Positions 55,301-63,970 of a stretch of 64,000 nucleotides of DNA are shown here, one piece after another. Source of the stretch: Marivita sp. S6314 (GTDB lineage: Bacteria; Pseudomonadota; Alphaproteobacteria; Rhodobacterales; Rhodobacteraceae); contig NZ_JALKAO010000004.1 of the NCBI RefSeq assembly GCF_023015985.1, positions 310,001-374,000 of the forward strand. The letters are read 5' to 3'. Made by a program: the position numbers and the translations under genes. How positions within the stretch are numbered: position 1 is the stretch's first letter; each line of letters opens with the position of its first letter. The notes beneath the pieces are model-generated. The model had not been told where the DNA came from, searched no databases, and saw only the letters and a program-made list of their open reading frames with translations.

Positions 55301-56157
55301 CGTTTGACCACCTGCAGCGCCAGCGTCTTTTCACCGTTGAACCGGGCCGTGCCTTCACGGTCCTCAAAGGTCAGGTTGATGGTCGCCAGGTCGCCCAGCG
55401 TCACAACGCGGTCGCCGTTCACCTTGACCGGCAGATCATACACATCGGACTGGTCGTCGAAACTGGACGGCACCTTGACCGCAAATGCGCCCTGATCGCT
55501 GCGCAATTCACCGGCGGCTATCAACTGGTTGTTGTTCTGCACAACGCTGATCAATTCGCCCGCCGTCACGTTGTAGCTTTCCAGCCGCAGCGGATCGATC
55601 ACCACCTCAAGCATCTCGTCCCGGTTGCCCGCCAGACCGGCCTCAAGCACCGCATCAAGCGATTCCAGCCGGTCCTGCAGATCCTTGGCGACCCGCGCCA
55701 TCGTGCGTTCCGGGACCGGGCCGGTCAGGTTGATAATGATGATGGGAAATTCGGAAAAGTTGATCTCGGTGATCGAATACTGTTCAGCGCCTGCCGGGAA
55801 CTGCGATTGCGCCTTGTTCATCGCGTCGCGCACATCCGCCATCACCTGGGTCTTGTCCCAGCCAAACTCGAACTCCAGCGCCACACCGGCATAGCCTTCG
55901 GCAGCGGTGCCCGACAACGTCTTCAGACCGTCAAGATCGGCCAGCTCGGTCTCCATCGGTTTGACCAGCAGCGTTTCGCTGTCGGCCGCCGAAATGCCCG
56001 GAAACACGGTCGAGACAAACAGGGCAGGGATCTCGATATCGGGCTCACCTTCTTTCGGCAGCCCGATATAGGCCGCCGTCCCGATTGTCAGCGACAGCGC
56101 AATGAACGCCAGCACCATGCGGGCGCGTTCTGCGGCCCAATCGACAATACCGGTCAT
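52390..56157 (-). CDS. RND efflux transporter, HAE1/AcrB family (enlarged)
   Basis: A 1255-residue inner-membrane pump exporting hydrophobic compounds using the proton gradient. The start MTGIVDWAAERARMVLAFI is typical. Conserved charged residues sit in the fourth helix (VGMLVDGAIVVVEYADK) and IIMTGTGIVALAGIVVNNNI lies in the second half. Compared with the usual 1020-1050 residues it has a longer cytoplasmic tail (about the last 60 residues, rich in D/E/P) and a central insertion near 510-595 with extra hydrophobic spans (VPVVLTMLFLGAMMLL, LPGIVLFLVGAVLASIVLD). Overlaps the adaptor gene by 4 bp. Confidence 0.93.
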   Translation of the reverse strand: MTGIVDWAAERARMVLAFIALSLTIGTAAYIGLPKEGEPDIEIPALFVSTVFPGISAADSETLLVKPMETELADLDGLKTLSGTAAEGYAGVALEFEFGWDKTQVMADVRDAMNKAQSQFPAGAEQYSITEINFSEFPIIIINLTGPVPERTMARVAKDLQDRLESLDAVLEAGLAGNRDEMLEVVIDPLRLESYNVTAGELISVVQNNNQLIAAGELRSDQGAFAVKVPSSFDDQSDVYDLPVKVNGDRVVTLGDLATINLTFEDREGTARFNGEKTLALQVVKRKGFNLIDTANMVKAEIAAAEANWPPELRAAVDVGSSNDQSRIVDSMVSQLEGSVLTAVALVMIVVLAALGLRAALLVGFAIPTSFLLCFVFLSIMGVNISNIVMFGLILAVGMLVDGAIVVVEYADKRIKEGSGPMHAYVEAAKRMFWPVVSSTATTLCAFLPMLFWPGVPGEFMGMLPVTLIFVLSASLVVALVYLPVMGGVTGRFSRVLEHASESMRANVPWIIRAALVPVVLTMLFLGAMMLLQPGFLFPPIGEGIVAHLPGIVLFLVGAVLASIVLDAASISWRRKRVEGRRRRTIFGYFIKFIAGNPVMPIVAGAAVLGFVFSVFTYFGENNNGVEFFVESEPEQAVAYVRARGNLSLNEKDALVRRVEDIVLAHPGVINAFSFAGDGGLNTDASGAAIPGDTIGQVQFETIPWEDRADRPDLDGDIIIAELNASVATLPGIEVEIKGLEQGPASGKPVHLRLKADDWDTLYAATDTARQTFEATPGLTLIEDTRPLPGIDWQIDVDVEKAGRYGADVATVGAMVQLITRGILLDTMRVPSSDEEIDIRVRLPEEDRYLTTLDTLRVRTADGLVPLSNFITRKPVAKLAEINRVDQKRYFDVKADVLTGLSKVVTAGPDGDVTLAVVQAAPDGKITAASEQRFEVISSETDASADAVQTALDEGARLIPVNANERIAELTKWLDTSPLPGVDWEWTGDQEEQAESQAFLGQAFGAALGLMFIILLAQFNSFYNAVLVLLAVILSTTGVLIGMLVMDQTFSIIMTGTGIVALAGIVVNNNIVLIDTYQEYSRYMPRIEAIVRTAEDRIRPVLLTTITTMAGLAPMMFGLSLDFFGGGYSINSPTALWWKQLATAVVFGLGIATVLTLVFTPSMLALRVWFSTYASWLFRLLARLGGGRASRAGRDWALQRAAKKVKSPTILWEDEETPGTDYEDGLTGAPKLEDLKKVLQRSRANDSEPPVQAAE

Positions 56158-57461
56158 TGGATGACCTCTTCAAAACTGGGGGCGACAGGAACACCATCGG
56201 TGACAAATTCCTGTCCCACGGTGATCACGTCCACCTGATCGGGCAGTCCGCTCAGATAAATCCCCTCGGGGGCATCGCGCAGCACCGTGACCGGAACAAA
56301 CTGGGCTTGGGAATTGGCATCAATGGTGCGCACACCAAGCGTGCCTTCATCGTTCAGCGTCAGCACAGAGGATGCCAGCACATGCGCCATGACGCCCTGC
56401 GACTGGATCAGGATCTCTGCGGTCTGCCCGTCACGGATCGCAAGCTCGGGGTTTGGTACGGTCAACTCAACGCGGAAGGTCCGGGTTGTCATATCGGCGG
56501 ATCGTGAAAGGAATGTCACCCGCGCCTGAACCTCTACGCCATCATTCAGACGCGCGCCCGCCATCGCGCCCACTTCCACGCGGTTGATCTCGGATTCCGG
56601 CACAAAGCCAACCACCTTGATCGGATCAAGTTGGATCACGGTGGCGCATAGCGCGCCGGGCTGAAGCAGGCTGCCGATCTCGGCGGTGTCGGATTCCAGA
56701 ACACCGGAAAAGGGTGCCTTGATCCTCAGCTTGCTGATTTCGGTCTGTGCCCGCGCAACAGAGGCCTGCGCGCTTTCGATATTGGCCTGCAGCGTGTCCA
56801 AGCCGGCCTCGGCGGCTTTGACACCAGCCTCCGCGCTGACGATGGCCGCCTGCGCGCTTTGCACGGCGGCTTCGGTATTGGCGACCCGTGTGTCGCTGGC
56901 AAATCCGCCCTGGCTCAACCGTTTGGCGGCGTTTGCATTGATGTTGGCCTCTTCCAGCCGCGCCTGCGCTTCCACCAATCGGGCGCGCGCTTCGGGAATG
57001 CGGGCGTCCACTTCGGGACGGCGCGCCACGGCCTCTGCAAGCCGCGCTTCGGCTTCGGCCAAGGACGCGGCACTTGTGCCGGGGTCCAGTTCGCACATCA
57101 ACTGGCCTTCCTCGACAAACGCGCCCTTGCGCAATGGGTCCGAGATAACGCGCCCGCTGGCTTCGGACAAAATCGACACCTGCCGCGCCGCTTCGGTCTG
57201 GCCGCGCAACCGCACCTGCGTGTCAATCTCGCGCGCCACGGACCGTGTGGCCATCACCCGGACGACACCGTCATCCACGGGATCGTCGGCAACCTCTTCG
57301 ACCTCTGGCGTAGCCTCGGGCGTTTCGGCCATGTCTTCGCTGACCTCGTCGCGTGGGCTCAGGTCATTGACCAGCGCAAACAGGCGATCCCGCTCGATCA
57401 CCAGTCCAAAAAGAAAAGCCGCAACCAATACAGCGGTGATAAGGGGTACTATGCGCATCAA
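56154..57461 (-). CDS. RND efflux periplasmic adaptor
   Basis: A 435-residue membrane fusion protein linking the RND pump to an outer-membrane channel. One N-terminal membrane helix (about residues 5-22, VPLITAVLVAAFLFGLVIE) is followed by an acidic spacer. A barrel/lipoyl region (GRVISDPLRKGAFVEEGQLM) and an alanine-rich coiled coil follow (ARLAEAVARRPEVDARIPEA; AAEAGLDTLQANIESAQASV). The second lipoyl part is ISKLRIKAPFSGVLES. No TolC-type gene is adjacent. Translationally coupled to the pump; its promoter region is described separately. Confidence 0.92.
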   Translation of the reverse strand: MMRIVPLITAVLVAAFLFGLVIERDRLFALVNDLSPRDEVSEDMAETPEATPEVEEVADDPVDDGVVRVMATRSVAREIDTQVRLRGQTEAARQVSILSEASGRVISDPLRKGAFVEEGQLMCELDPGTSAASLAEAEARLAEAVARRPEVDARIPEARARLVEAQARLEEANINANAAKRLSQGGFASDTRVANTEAAVQSAQAAIVSAEAGVKAAEAGLDTLQANIESAQASVARAQTEISKLRIKAPFSGVLESDTAEIGSLLQPGALCATVIQLDPIKVVGFVPESEINRVEVGAMAGARLNDGVEVQARVTFLSRSADMTTRTFRVELTVPNPELAIRDGQTAEILIQSQGVMAHVLASSVLTLNDEGTLGVRTIDANSQAQFVPVTVLRDAPEGIYLSGLPDQVDVITVGQEFVTDGVPVAPSFEEVIQ

Positions 57462-57805
57462 ATTGGCCTTCTGCCTGCACTCAAGTCATCAGATCGGTTG
57501 CCCCGATCAAAGGTGTCGCTGCCGTAATCTAAATCTGTGACCGACAAAAGAGATACGGTGAACTAATCAGTTTAGATTACGTATTGTGTGTTTTTTTTCA
57601 AGGTGAACTGATCGGTTCATTTTAAGATTCGACGGTTGCCGGCAGAGTTTTGCGCGGATTTTGGGCAGATTTGCGGCCCCGACCGCGTTTTTCGATGCGC
57701 ACCGGCGTTGGAACGGTGTGTCTTGGCACCTGTCCTCAGGCGCGGTAAGAGGGGCGAAAATCCGTGGCCAGGACATTGGCACGGAGGCGTCAGGGGAGTG
57801 TTCGG
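57462..57805. other. 344-base divergent region, RND adaptor and YfgM-like gene
   Basis: The left half is the A/T-rich RND control region with two palindromic operators. The right half (57620-57805) is GC-rich and holds no gene that I can support; an in-frame GTG at 57764 would lengthen the YfgM-like protein but has no clear ribosome-binding site. Confidence 0.6.
57559..57619. promoter_or_regulatory. RND operon promoter with two TetR-like operators
   Basis: On the minus strand TTGAAA (complement of 57596-57601) and TAATCT (complement of 57574-57579) are spaced by 16 bases, a good sigma-70 promoter. Two related palindromes bracket it: TGAACTGATCGGTTCA at 57604-57619 just upstream of the -35, and TGAACTAATCAGTTTA at 57559-57574 at the -10 edge, centres 45 bp apart. 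Exact arms GTAATCTAAA (57524-57533) and TTTAGATTAC (57571-57580) form a further inverted repeat. The spacing would let a TetR/AcrR repressor block the operon. Confidence 0.6.
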
Positions 57806-58462
57806 GTGAGCGACACAGACAGCTTTATCGACGAGGTGACCGAAGAGGTCCGGCGCGACCGTCTTTTCGGTTTGATGCGCCGCTATGGCTGGATCGCGGT
57901 TCTGGCGGTCCTGCTGCTTGTCGGCGGCACCGCCTACCGCGAATACGTGCGCGCCTCCGAAGAGGCCCGCGCGCAGGCGTTTGGCGATGCGGTTCTGGCG
58001 GCGCTTGAAAACGACGACGCCGCGGACCGGGTTGCTGCGCTTGATCAGATCGACGCGCCCACCGCCGAAGGGGACGCGGTGCTGAACATGCTGATCGCTG
58101 CCGAAGAGGCGGTGCAGGACAACGGGGCCGCTGCCGCGGACCGCCTTGGCCAGACGGCCACCAATGGCGATTTGCCCGAGATCTACCGTCAGATCGCCAG
58201 CTACAAATCGCTGACCCGTCCGGAAAGCACGCTGAGCGCCGATGAAAAGCGTGTCGCCTTTGAGGCGATGGCCGCTCCCGGTTCGCAATTGCGCCTGCTT
58301 GCCGAAGAGCAACTGGCGCTGCTTGAGATCGAGGCCGGTGACACGGAGGCCGCAATTGCGCGTTTGAACCGCATTATGGTCGATGCCGGGGTCACACCGG
58401 GCTTGCGTAGACGCGCATCTCAGTTGATTGTGGCGCTAGGCGGGGAAATCGCCGCCTCTTGA
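57806..58462 (+). CDS. YfgM-like TPR membrane protein
   Basis: A 218-residue single-pass membrane protein with a periplasmic TPR-like (TPR_21) domain. GTG at 57806 has AGGGGAG 9 bases upstream. A short cytoplasmic start (SDTDSFIDEVTEEVRRDRLF) is followed by the helix WIAVLAVLLLVGGTAY (about residues 30-46) and helical repeats (ARAQAFGDAVLAALENDDA; ADRLGQTATNGDLPEIYRQ). In E. coli YfgM is an accessory of the Sec translocon that works with periplasmic chaperones. The order yfgM-bamB-der is conserved, which supports the call. Confidence 0.83.
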   Translation: MSDTDSFIDEVTEEVRRDRLFGLMRRYGWIAVLAVLLLVGGTAYREYVRASEEARAQAFGDAVLAALENDDAADRVAALDQIDAPTAEGDAVLNMLIAAEEAVQDNGAAAADRLGQTATNGDLPEIYRQIASYKSLTRPESTLSADEKRVAFEAMAAPGSQLRLLAEEQLALLEIEAGDTEAAIARLNRIMVDAGVTPGLRRRASQLIVALGGEIAAS

Positions 58463-58504
58463 CGTCGGCCGCTGCAGCAGACCGGCGCGAAAAAAAACGA
58501 GGGC

Positions 58505-59839
58505 ATGGCAGTGCAAACAAAACTCTTGGTGGCCGGCGCAGTTGTAACCAGCATTCTGGCCGGGTGTACGGACCGTGAAATCATCCTGCCCGGCGAACGC
58601 GTTGGCGTGCGTGAGGTCTTGCAGGACAGTGAAACCACCGGGGCCGAGACGCGCGAGAACACCACCCGCAGCGCCAACCTGCCAGCGATCACGAACAATG
58701 CCTCATGGGCGCAAAGCCATGTCAGCCCCTTTGCCCGCGTCAGCAACGCGGCCCTGTCGGCCAACCTGACGCCGGTCTGGTCCACGTCGATCGGTCAGGG
58801 CGACAAACGCCGTGCGCGCATCATCACAGACCCTGTGGTCGCCGATGGCCGCATCTTCACCATCGACAGCGCAGGCCGCGTGTCGGCCACCTCCACCAGC
58901 GGGGCGGCGCTTTGGTCCTACAGTCTTGTGCCCCTGCGCGATGATGCATCGGACGCGTTGGCGGGCGGGCTCGCCTATAACAACGGTCGGCTTTACGTGA
59001 CATCGGGCTTCGGCACGGTGTCTGCGGTCGACGCGGCAACCGGTCAGGAGATCTGGACCCAGCGCCTGCAAACCTCGGCCACCGGCGCGCCCACCGTCTT
59101 TGGCGGTCTGGTCTATGTCGTCGCCGGGGACAGCACGGCCTGGGCCATCGAAGAAGACGACGGCCGCGTGCGCTGGCAAACCGACGGTCTGGGCGATGTC
59201 GGCAATGTTGCCGGGGCAGCGCCGCCTGCGGTGAATGACCGGCATGTGGTCTTTGCCTTCGGCAGCGGTGCCGTGCAGGGCGCGTTCCGTCAGGGCGGCC
59301 TCAACCTCTGGAGCGCCGACATCGTGGGCGCGCGGCGCGGCTTTGCCATCTCACTGATTGACGACATCACGGGTTACCCGGTGATCGACGGCCAGACGGC
59401 GTATGCCGGCAACCATTCGGGTCGGCTCGTGGCGCTCAACGTCAATTCCGGCGAACGGCTCTGGACCGCACAGGACGGGGCGTTGAATCCGGTCTGGCCA
59501 GCAGGCGGGTCGGTCTATTTCGTCTCGGACCTGAACCAGTTGATCCGCCTCGATGCCGCCGATGGCACCCAGATCTGGTCGGTGGACCTGCCGGGCTACG
59601 AACCCGTCCGTCGCCCGCAACGTCGCCGCGACAGTGCCTTTACCAATCACGGCCCGATCCTTGCGGGTGGGCGTTTGATCGTTGCTTCGTCTGACGGTCT
59701 GATCCGCTCCTTCGATCCGGCTTCGGGCGATCTGCTGTCGCAGACCGAGATTCGCGGCGGCGCAACCACCCGTCCGGTGGTCGCCGGGGGCACGCTTTAC
59801 GTGGTGTCGACGGCCGGGGTTCTGCACGCCTATCGGTGA
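58505..59839 (+). CDS. bamB: Outer membrane assembly lipoprotein BamB
   Basis: BAM-complex lipoprotein, an eight-bladed beta-propeller with PQQ-like repeats. The 444-residue protein starts with a lipoprotein signal ending LAGC (SILAGCTDRE). Repeated blade motifs include ALWSYSLVPLRDDASDAL, GRLYVTSGFGTVSAVDAATG, WTQRLQTSATGAPTVFGGLV and DLPGYEPVRRPQ. The gene lies between the YfgM-like gene and der, its usual place. Together with bamA in the central cluster it supplies BAM. Confidence 0.9.
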   Translation: MAVQTKLLVAGAVVTSILAGCTDREIILPGERVGVREVLQDSETTGAETRENTTRSANLPAITNNASWAQSHVSPFARVSNAALSANLTPVWSTSIGQGDKRRARIITDPVVADGRIFTIDSAGRVSATSTSGAALWSYSLVPLRDDASDALAGGLAYNNGRLYVTSGFGTVSAVDAATGQEIWTQRLQTSATGAPTVFGGLVYVVAGDSTAWAIEEDDGRVRWQTDGLGDVGNVAGAAPPAVNDRHVVFAFGSGAVQGAFRQGGLNLWSADIVGARRGFAISLIDDITGYPVIDGQTAYAGNHSGRLVALNVNSGERLWTAQDGALNPVWPAGGSVYFVSDLNQLIRLDAADGTQIWSVDLPGYEPVRRPQRRRDSAFTNHGPILAGGRLIVASSDGLIRSFDPASGDLLSQTEIRGGATTRPVVAGGTLYVVSTAGVLHAYR

Positions 59840-59906
59840 CCCCTTTCGCGGGCGCGGAAAATGCGGTACGCGGGCGGCTTGATCTGATCCGGAGCCGTGT
59901 GCACAG

Positions 59907-61358
59907 ATGTCTTTCACCCTTGCCATCGTCGGTCGCCCCAATGTGGGCAAGTCGACATTGTTCAATCGTTTGGTCGGCAAACGCCTTGCCCTGGTCGATG
60001 ACCAGCCGGGCGTGACGCGCGATCTGCGCGAAGGGGCGGCGCGTCTGGGGGATCTGCGGTTCACCGTCATCGACACCGCCGGTCTGGAAGAGGCCACCGA
60101 TGAAAGCCTGCCGGGCCGGATGCGCAAACTCACCGAACGCGCGGTGGACATGGCCGATATCTGCCTGTTCCTGATCGACGGGCGTGTCGGCGTAACGCCA
60201 TCCGATGAAATGCTGGCCGAAATCCTGCGAAAGCGGTCAAAACACGTGATCCTGGGCGTCAACAAGGCCGAAGGCAGTGCCGCAGATGGCGGTGTGATCG
60301 ACGCCTATGGGCTTGGTCTTGGCGAACCGCTGCGCCTGTCGGCAGAACACGGCGAAGGCCTGCCGGACCTTTATGCCATGCTGCAACCGCTGGCCGATGA
60401 GTTCGACAAACGCGCTTTGCTGGACGCGCCTGAGACCGAGGTGGATGTCGGCGAAGATGATCCGGACGCCCCCCGCGCCATCACCAAAGCCCGGCCATTG
60501 CAAATCGCCGTGGTGGGCCGCCCGAACGCGGGCAAGTCCACGCTGATCAACCAGATCCTTGGCGAAGACCGCCTGCTGACCGGACCCGAGGCGGGAATCA
60601 CCCGCGACGCCATTTCGGTACAAACCGAATGGGGCGGCACCCATATGCGCATCTTTGACACCGCAGGCATGCGCAAAAAGGCCAAGGTGCAGGAAAAGCT
60701 GGAAAAGCTGTCTGTCTCCGACGGCGTGCGCGCGGTGAAATTCGCCGAAGTGGTCGTTGTCCTGCTTGATGCCGCCATCCCGTTTGAATCCCAGGACCTG
60801 CGCATCGCCGATCTGGCCGAACGCGAAGGCCGTGCGGTCGTCATTGCAGTAAACAAATGGGACATGGAAGACGACAAGCAGGACAAGCTGAAAATGCTGA
60901 AAGAGGAGTTCGAACGCCTCTTGCCACAGTTGCGCGGCGCGCCCCTGATCACGGTGTCTGCCAAAACCGGTCGCGGGCTGGATCGCCTGCAAGCAGCCAT
61001 CCTCAAAGCGCATGACATCTGGAACCGCCGCGTCACCACGGCGCAACTCAACCGCTGGCTGGCGGGGATGCTCGAACAGCACCCGCCACCCGCGCCACAG
61101 GGCAAGCGGATCAAGCTGCGCTACATGACGCAGGCGAAAACCCGGCCACCGGGGTTCGTGGTCATGTGCTCGCATCCCGACAAGATGCCCGACAGTTACA
61201 AGCGCTACCTGGTGAACGGGCTGCGGCAGGATTTCGACATGCCCGGCACGCCGATTCGACTGACGCTGCGCGGGCAGGGGGACAAGAACCCCTATAAGGG
61301 CCGCCGCGAAAAGAACGCCGGAGCCTTGCGCAAACACCTGGGCAAGAACCGGGGGTAA
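59907..61358 (+). CDS. der: Ribosome-associated GTPase Der (EngA)
   Basis: Essential double-GTPase for 50S ribosome maturation. The 483-residue protein has two G domains: [18 protein letters not shown] with DTAGLEE and NKAEGS (variant of NKxD), and [18 protein letters not shown] with [12 protein letters not shown] and NKWD. A C-terminal KH-like domain follows ([20 protein letters not shown]). NKAEGS in the first domain has Glu where Asp is usual. Ends at a hairpin shared with a convergent gene. Confidence 0.95.
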   Translation: MSFTLAIVGRPNVGKSTLFNRLVGKRLALVDDQPGVTRDLREGAARLGDLRFTVIDTAGLEEATDESLPGRMRKLTERAVDMADICLFLIDGRVGVTPSDEMLAEILRKRSKHVILGVNKAEGSAADGGVIDAYGLGLGEPLRLSAEHGEGLPDLYAMLQPLADEFDKRALLDAPETEVDVGEDDPDAPRAITKARPLQIAVVGRPNAGKSTLINQILGEDRLLTGPEAGITRDAISVQTEWGGTHMRIFDTAGMRKKAKVQEKLEKLSVSDGVRAVKFAEVVVVLLDAAIPFESQDLRIADLAEREGRAVVIAVNKWDMEDDKQDKLKMLKEEFERLLPQLRGAPLITVSAKTGRGLDRLQAAILKAHDIWNRRVTTAQLNRWLAGMLEQHPPPAPQGKRIKLRYMTQAKTRPPGFVVMCSHPDKMPDSYKRYLVNGLRQDFDMPGTPIRLTLRGQGDKNPYKGRREKNAGALRKHLGKNRG

Positions 61359-61376
61359 GGGGTTTGCAAACCCTTA
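61356..61376. terminator. Hairpin at der 3' end
   Basis: TAAGGGGTTTG and CAAACCCTTA form a near-perfect stem (one unpaired G) starting in the der stop codon. It sits between der and the convergent deacylase gene. No T-tract follows. Confidence 0.45.
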
Positions 61377-61412
61377 GCCGCGCGCTTTGCTGTAGGTTAT
61401 ACCGCTGTTGCG

Positions 61413-62456
61413 TCAGATGATCTCGTCTTCGTCAAACAGCGGGGCCTCTTCCAACTGCAGCGCCAGGTCATCCACCGCAGCTTCGGCCACATCCGCAGAT
61501 TTCACCGCCGCAACGTGAAAAAGCGCGTCGCCTTCATGCACGATGGGCATCACCGCCCGGCCCACGATAATCCCGCCGTTGCGGGCCAGCACGTCGATTT
61601 CCCCGTCTCCAAACGGATCCGAGATGGCGGCAACGGTGTCGCCTTCATGGATCACGTCGCCTTCGCTTTTGTACATGCGCAGCAACCCACCGGCAGGCGC
61701 GCGCAGCCAACTGCTGTTTGCACATAACAGCGGCTGGGCCTTCGGCTTGGCAATGCCGGCCCGGGGCAGCATCCCGATCTCTTTAAGCACCCGCAGACAC
61801 CCGGCCAGTCCTGCGCGCACCGACATCTCGTCAAAGCGCATGCCCTCACCGGCTTCGTACAAAAGAACATCGACGCCCATTTTCTTGGCTTCCTGCCGCA
61901 GGCTGCCGTCGCGCAATGCGCTGGTCAGAATCACCGGTGCTCCGAAAACATGGGCCAGCTTCATGGTGTTGGCATTGTTTGCCGACACGCGGATCTGGGG
62001 CAGGTTGATGCGGTTGATCGCGGCCGAGTGCAGATCAATGCCCAGCGAACAGCGCGTCACGATTTCGGTCAGAAAGATATGTGCAAGCCGCGAACCCAGC
62101 GACCCGTTCGGCGAGCCGGGAAAACACCGGTTCAGATCGCGGCGATCGGGCAGGTATCGCGAATGGCTCAGAAACCCGAACGTGTTGACGATGGGCACCA
62201 CGATCAACGTCCCGCGCAGCGATTTCAATGCCTTGGCCCGCAGCAACCGGCGCACGATTTCAACCCCGATCACCTCGTCGCCGTGAATCCCCGCGCTGAC
62301 AAAGGTCACCGGGCCGTCACGACTGCCGTGGATGACATGCGCCGACAGCGTGACCGGCGTGTGATCGGACAGGGTGCTGACAGGAATATGTACGGTTTGC
62401 CGGGTGCCTGCGGCAATGCCGACATCGGCAATTTCGAAATCGGGCCGTTTCGTCAT
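61413..62456 (-). CDS. Succinylglutamate desuccinylase/aspartoacylase-family zinc hydrolase
   Basis: A 347-residue M14-like zinc deacylase. The ATG at 62456 overlaps the rimK-type stop by 4 bp; the longer frame upstream is not supported. Zinc-site motifs: [18 protein letters not shown] (His, Glu) and [11 protein letters not shown] (His). [20 protein letters not shown] and [17 protein letters not shown] fit the family. The C-terminal part has a lipoyl-like beta segment ([20 protein letters not shown]). It is not an arginine succinyltransferase-pathway gene by context; linkage to a RimK-type ligase suggests it edits or trims acyl/amino-acid adducts. Confidence 0.85.
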   Translation of the reverse strand: MTKRPDFEIADVGIAAGTRQTVHIPVSTLSDHTPVTLSAHVIHGSRDGPVTFVSAGIHGDEVIGVEIVRRLLRAKALKSLRGTLIVVPIVNTFGFLSHSRYLPDRRDLNRCFPGSPNGSLGSRLAHIFLTEIVTRCSLGIDLHSAAINRINLPQIRVSANNANTMKLAHVFGAPVILTSALRDGSLRQEAKKMGVDVLLYEAGEGMRFDEMSVRAGLAGCLRVLKEIGMLPRAGIAKPKAQPLLCANSSWLRAPAGGLLRMYKSEGDVIHEGDTVAAISDPFGDGEIDVLARNGGIIVGRAVMPIVHEGDALFHVAAVKSADVAEAAVDDLALQLEEAPLFDEDEII

Positions 62457-63358
62457 CCTTTGCCCTTGGTCTTCGTCGCGTTGGGTTTTGCGTGCTTCTC
62501 CATATAGGCAATGACCTTGCCCGCGATATCGAGGCCCGTGGCCTTCTCGACGCCCTCCAATCCGGGGGACGAGTTGACCTCCATCACCACCGGTCCGTGA
62601 TTGGCCCGCAGCATGTCGACACCGCACACGTTCAGCCCCATCGCCTTGGCAGCGCGCACAGCGGTTGACCGTTCTTCCGGCGACAGTTTGATCACTTCGG
62701 CGGATCCTCCCCGATGCAGGTTCGACCGGAAATCCCCCTGTGCGCCGGTTCGCATCATGGACGCCACCACCCGACCCCCAACCACAATCGCGCGAATGTC
62801 GGTGCCGCCAGCTTCCTTGATAAACTCCTGTAGCAGGATGTTCACACCCGCACCGCGAAACGCCTCGACCACGGACTTGGCCGACCGTTTGGTATCTGCC
62901 AGAACCACGCCGATGCCCTGGGTGCCTTCCAGCAACTTGATGACCACAGGCGCGCCACCCGCCAATTCAAGCACCTCTTCGGTCTGTTTGGGATCATGCG
63001 CAAATGTCGTGACCGGCAGGCCGATCCCGTCGCGCGCCAGCAATTGCATCGACCGCAATTTGTCGCGCGACCGGCCAATCGCCACGCTTTCGTTCAACGG
63101 AAACACGCCCTGCATTTCGAACTGCCGCAGCACCGCCATGCCATAGAACGTGATCGACGCGCCGATCCTTGGAATAACCGCATCATATCCGACCAGCTTT
63201 TCACCGTTGTAATACACCTCCGGCCGTCGCGACGCGATGTTCATGTAGCAGCGCAGCGTGTTGATGATGTCCAACGTGTGGCCACGCTCTTCTGCCGCTT
63301 CTTTCAGCCGCTTATGCGTATAAAGATTCGGATTGCGGGCAAGCATGGCAATTTTCAT
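62453..63358 (-). CDS. rimK: RimK-type ATP-grasp ligase
   Basis: ATP-dependent carboxylate-amine ligase; in E. coli RimK adds glutamates to ribosomal protein S6. The 301-residue protein has [20 protein letters not shown] at the start, [20 protein letters not shown], the ATP-grasp region ([20 protein letters not shown]), [20 protein letters not shown], and the metal-site [19 protein letters not shown]. Length fits RimK. It overlaps its neighbours by 4 bp on both sides (RimB-like before, deacylase after). Whether S6 is the target is inference. Confidence 0.9.
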   Translation of the reverse strand: MKIAMLARNPNLYTHKRLKEAAEERGHTLDIINTLRCYMNIASRRPEVYYNGEKLVGYDAVIPRIGASITFYGMAVLRQFEMQGVFPLNESVAIGRSRDKLRSMQLLARDGIGLPVTTFAHDPKQTEEVLELAGGAPVVIKLLEGTQGIGVVLADTKRSAKSVVEAFRGAGVNILLQEFIKEAGGTDIRAIVVGGRVVASMMRTGAQGDFRSNLHRGGSAEVIKLSPEERSTAVRAAKAMGLNVCGVDMLRANHGPVVMEVNSSPGLEGVEKATGLDIAGKVIAYMEKHAKPNATKTKGKG

Positions 63359-63831
63359 GGCGTTGGTCCTTCAAACTGGGGTTTTTCGCTCACGAGATAC
63401 GAGCGACCTGGGTCGACCAAGATGTTCTTTTTGCGCAACGCCCGGCGGCCCAGGATAAGGGGAAACCGCATCGTGCCCCGGTCGGTCAGCGAGATGTCGA
63501 TGGTCCAGCGCCGTCCGGCAAGCACCATCGGGGTCCGGATGACGATCCGCGTCTCGGGCGATCCGCTGGTGTTGGTGATCGCCCGTTGGGTCACCACCGG
63601 GAAAGAGCACATGCGCTGCGGCGATCCCGGAACATCGGGACAGCGAAACCGCACCCAATCCGCGTCATCCTTGCGAAAGGTCTCGATATCGTCGGCATGC
63701 AGCGCGGTGGTTTTGGCGCCGGTGTCGATCTTCACCGCAAAGTCCTTCAGATGAAGTTTTGGCAGGCTGATACACTCATGCCAACCGATCACCATCGGGC
63801 GATCTGCCGAATATCTTGTGGTGCTGGTCAT
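63355..63831 (-). CDS. RimB-like retropepsin-fold protease
   Basis: A 158-residue protein of the ATP-dependent zinc protease-like family (PF05618), related to RimB of Pseudomonas. The retropepsin motif is [17 protein letters not shown] (Asp36-Thr37-Gly38), followed by [11 protein letters not shown] and [20 protein letters not shown], which form the flap and second strand. ATG at 63831 gives the family length; the frame continues upstream without support. First gene of a three-gene overlapping operon with rimK and the deacylase. Confidence 0.82.
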   Translation of the reverse strand: MTSTTRYSADRPMVIGWHECISLPKLHLKDFAVKIDTGAKTTALHADDIETFRKDDADWVRFRCPDVPGSPQRMCSFPVVTQRAITNTSGSPETRIVIRTPMVLAGRRWTIDISLTDRGTMRFPLILGRRALRKKNILVDPGRSYLVSEKPQFEGPTP

Positions 63832-63970
63832 GAAACGGTCTTTTCCTCCAAATGCCCGACCCACATTGCGCCATCGCGCGGGCGGACACCACCGCTGTCT
63901 TGAGCAAAGACATGTGCAGGCGTCCACGCGGCCCGAAACGCCCGATTTGAAATGGAGGCTGGGAACCCGC

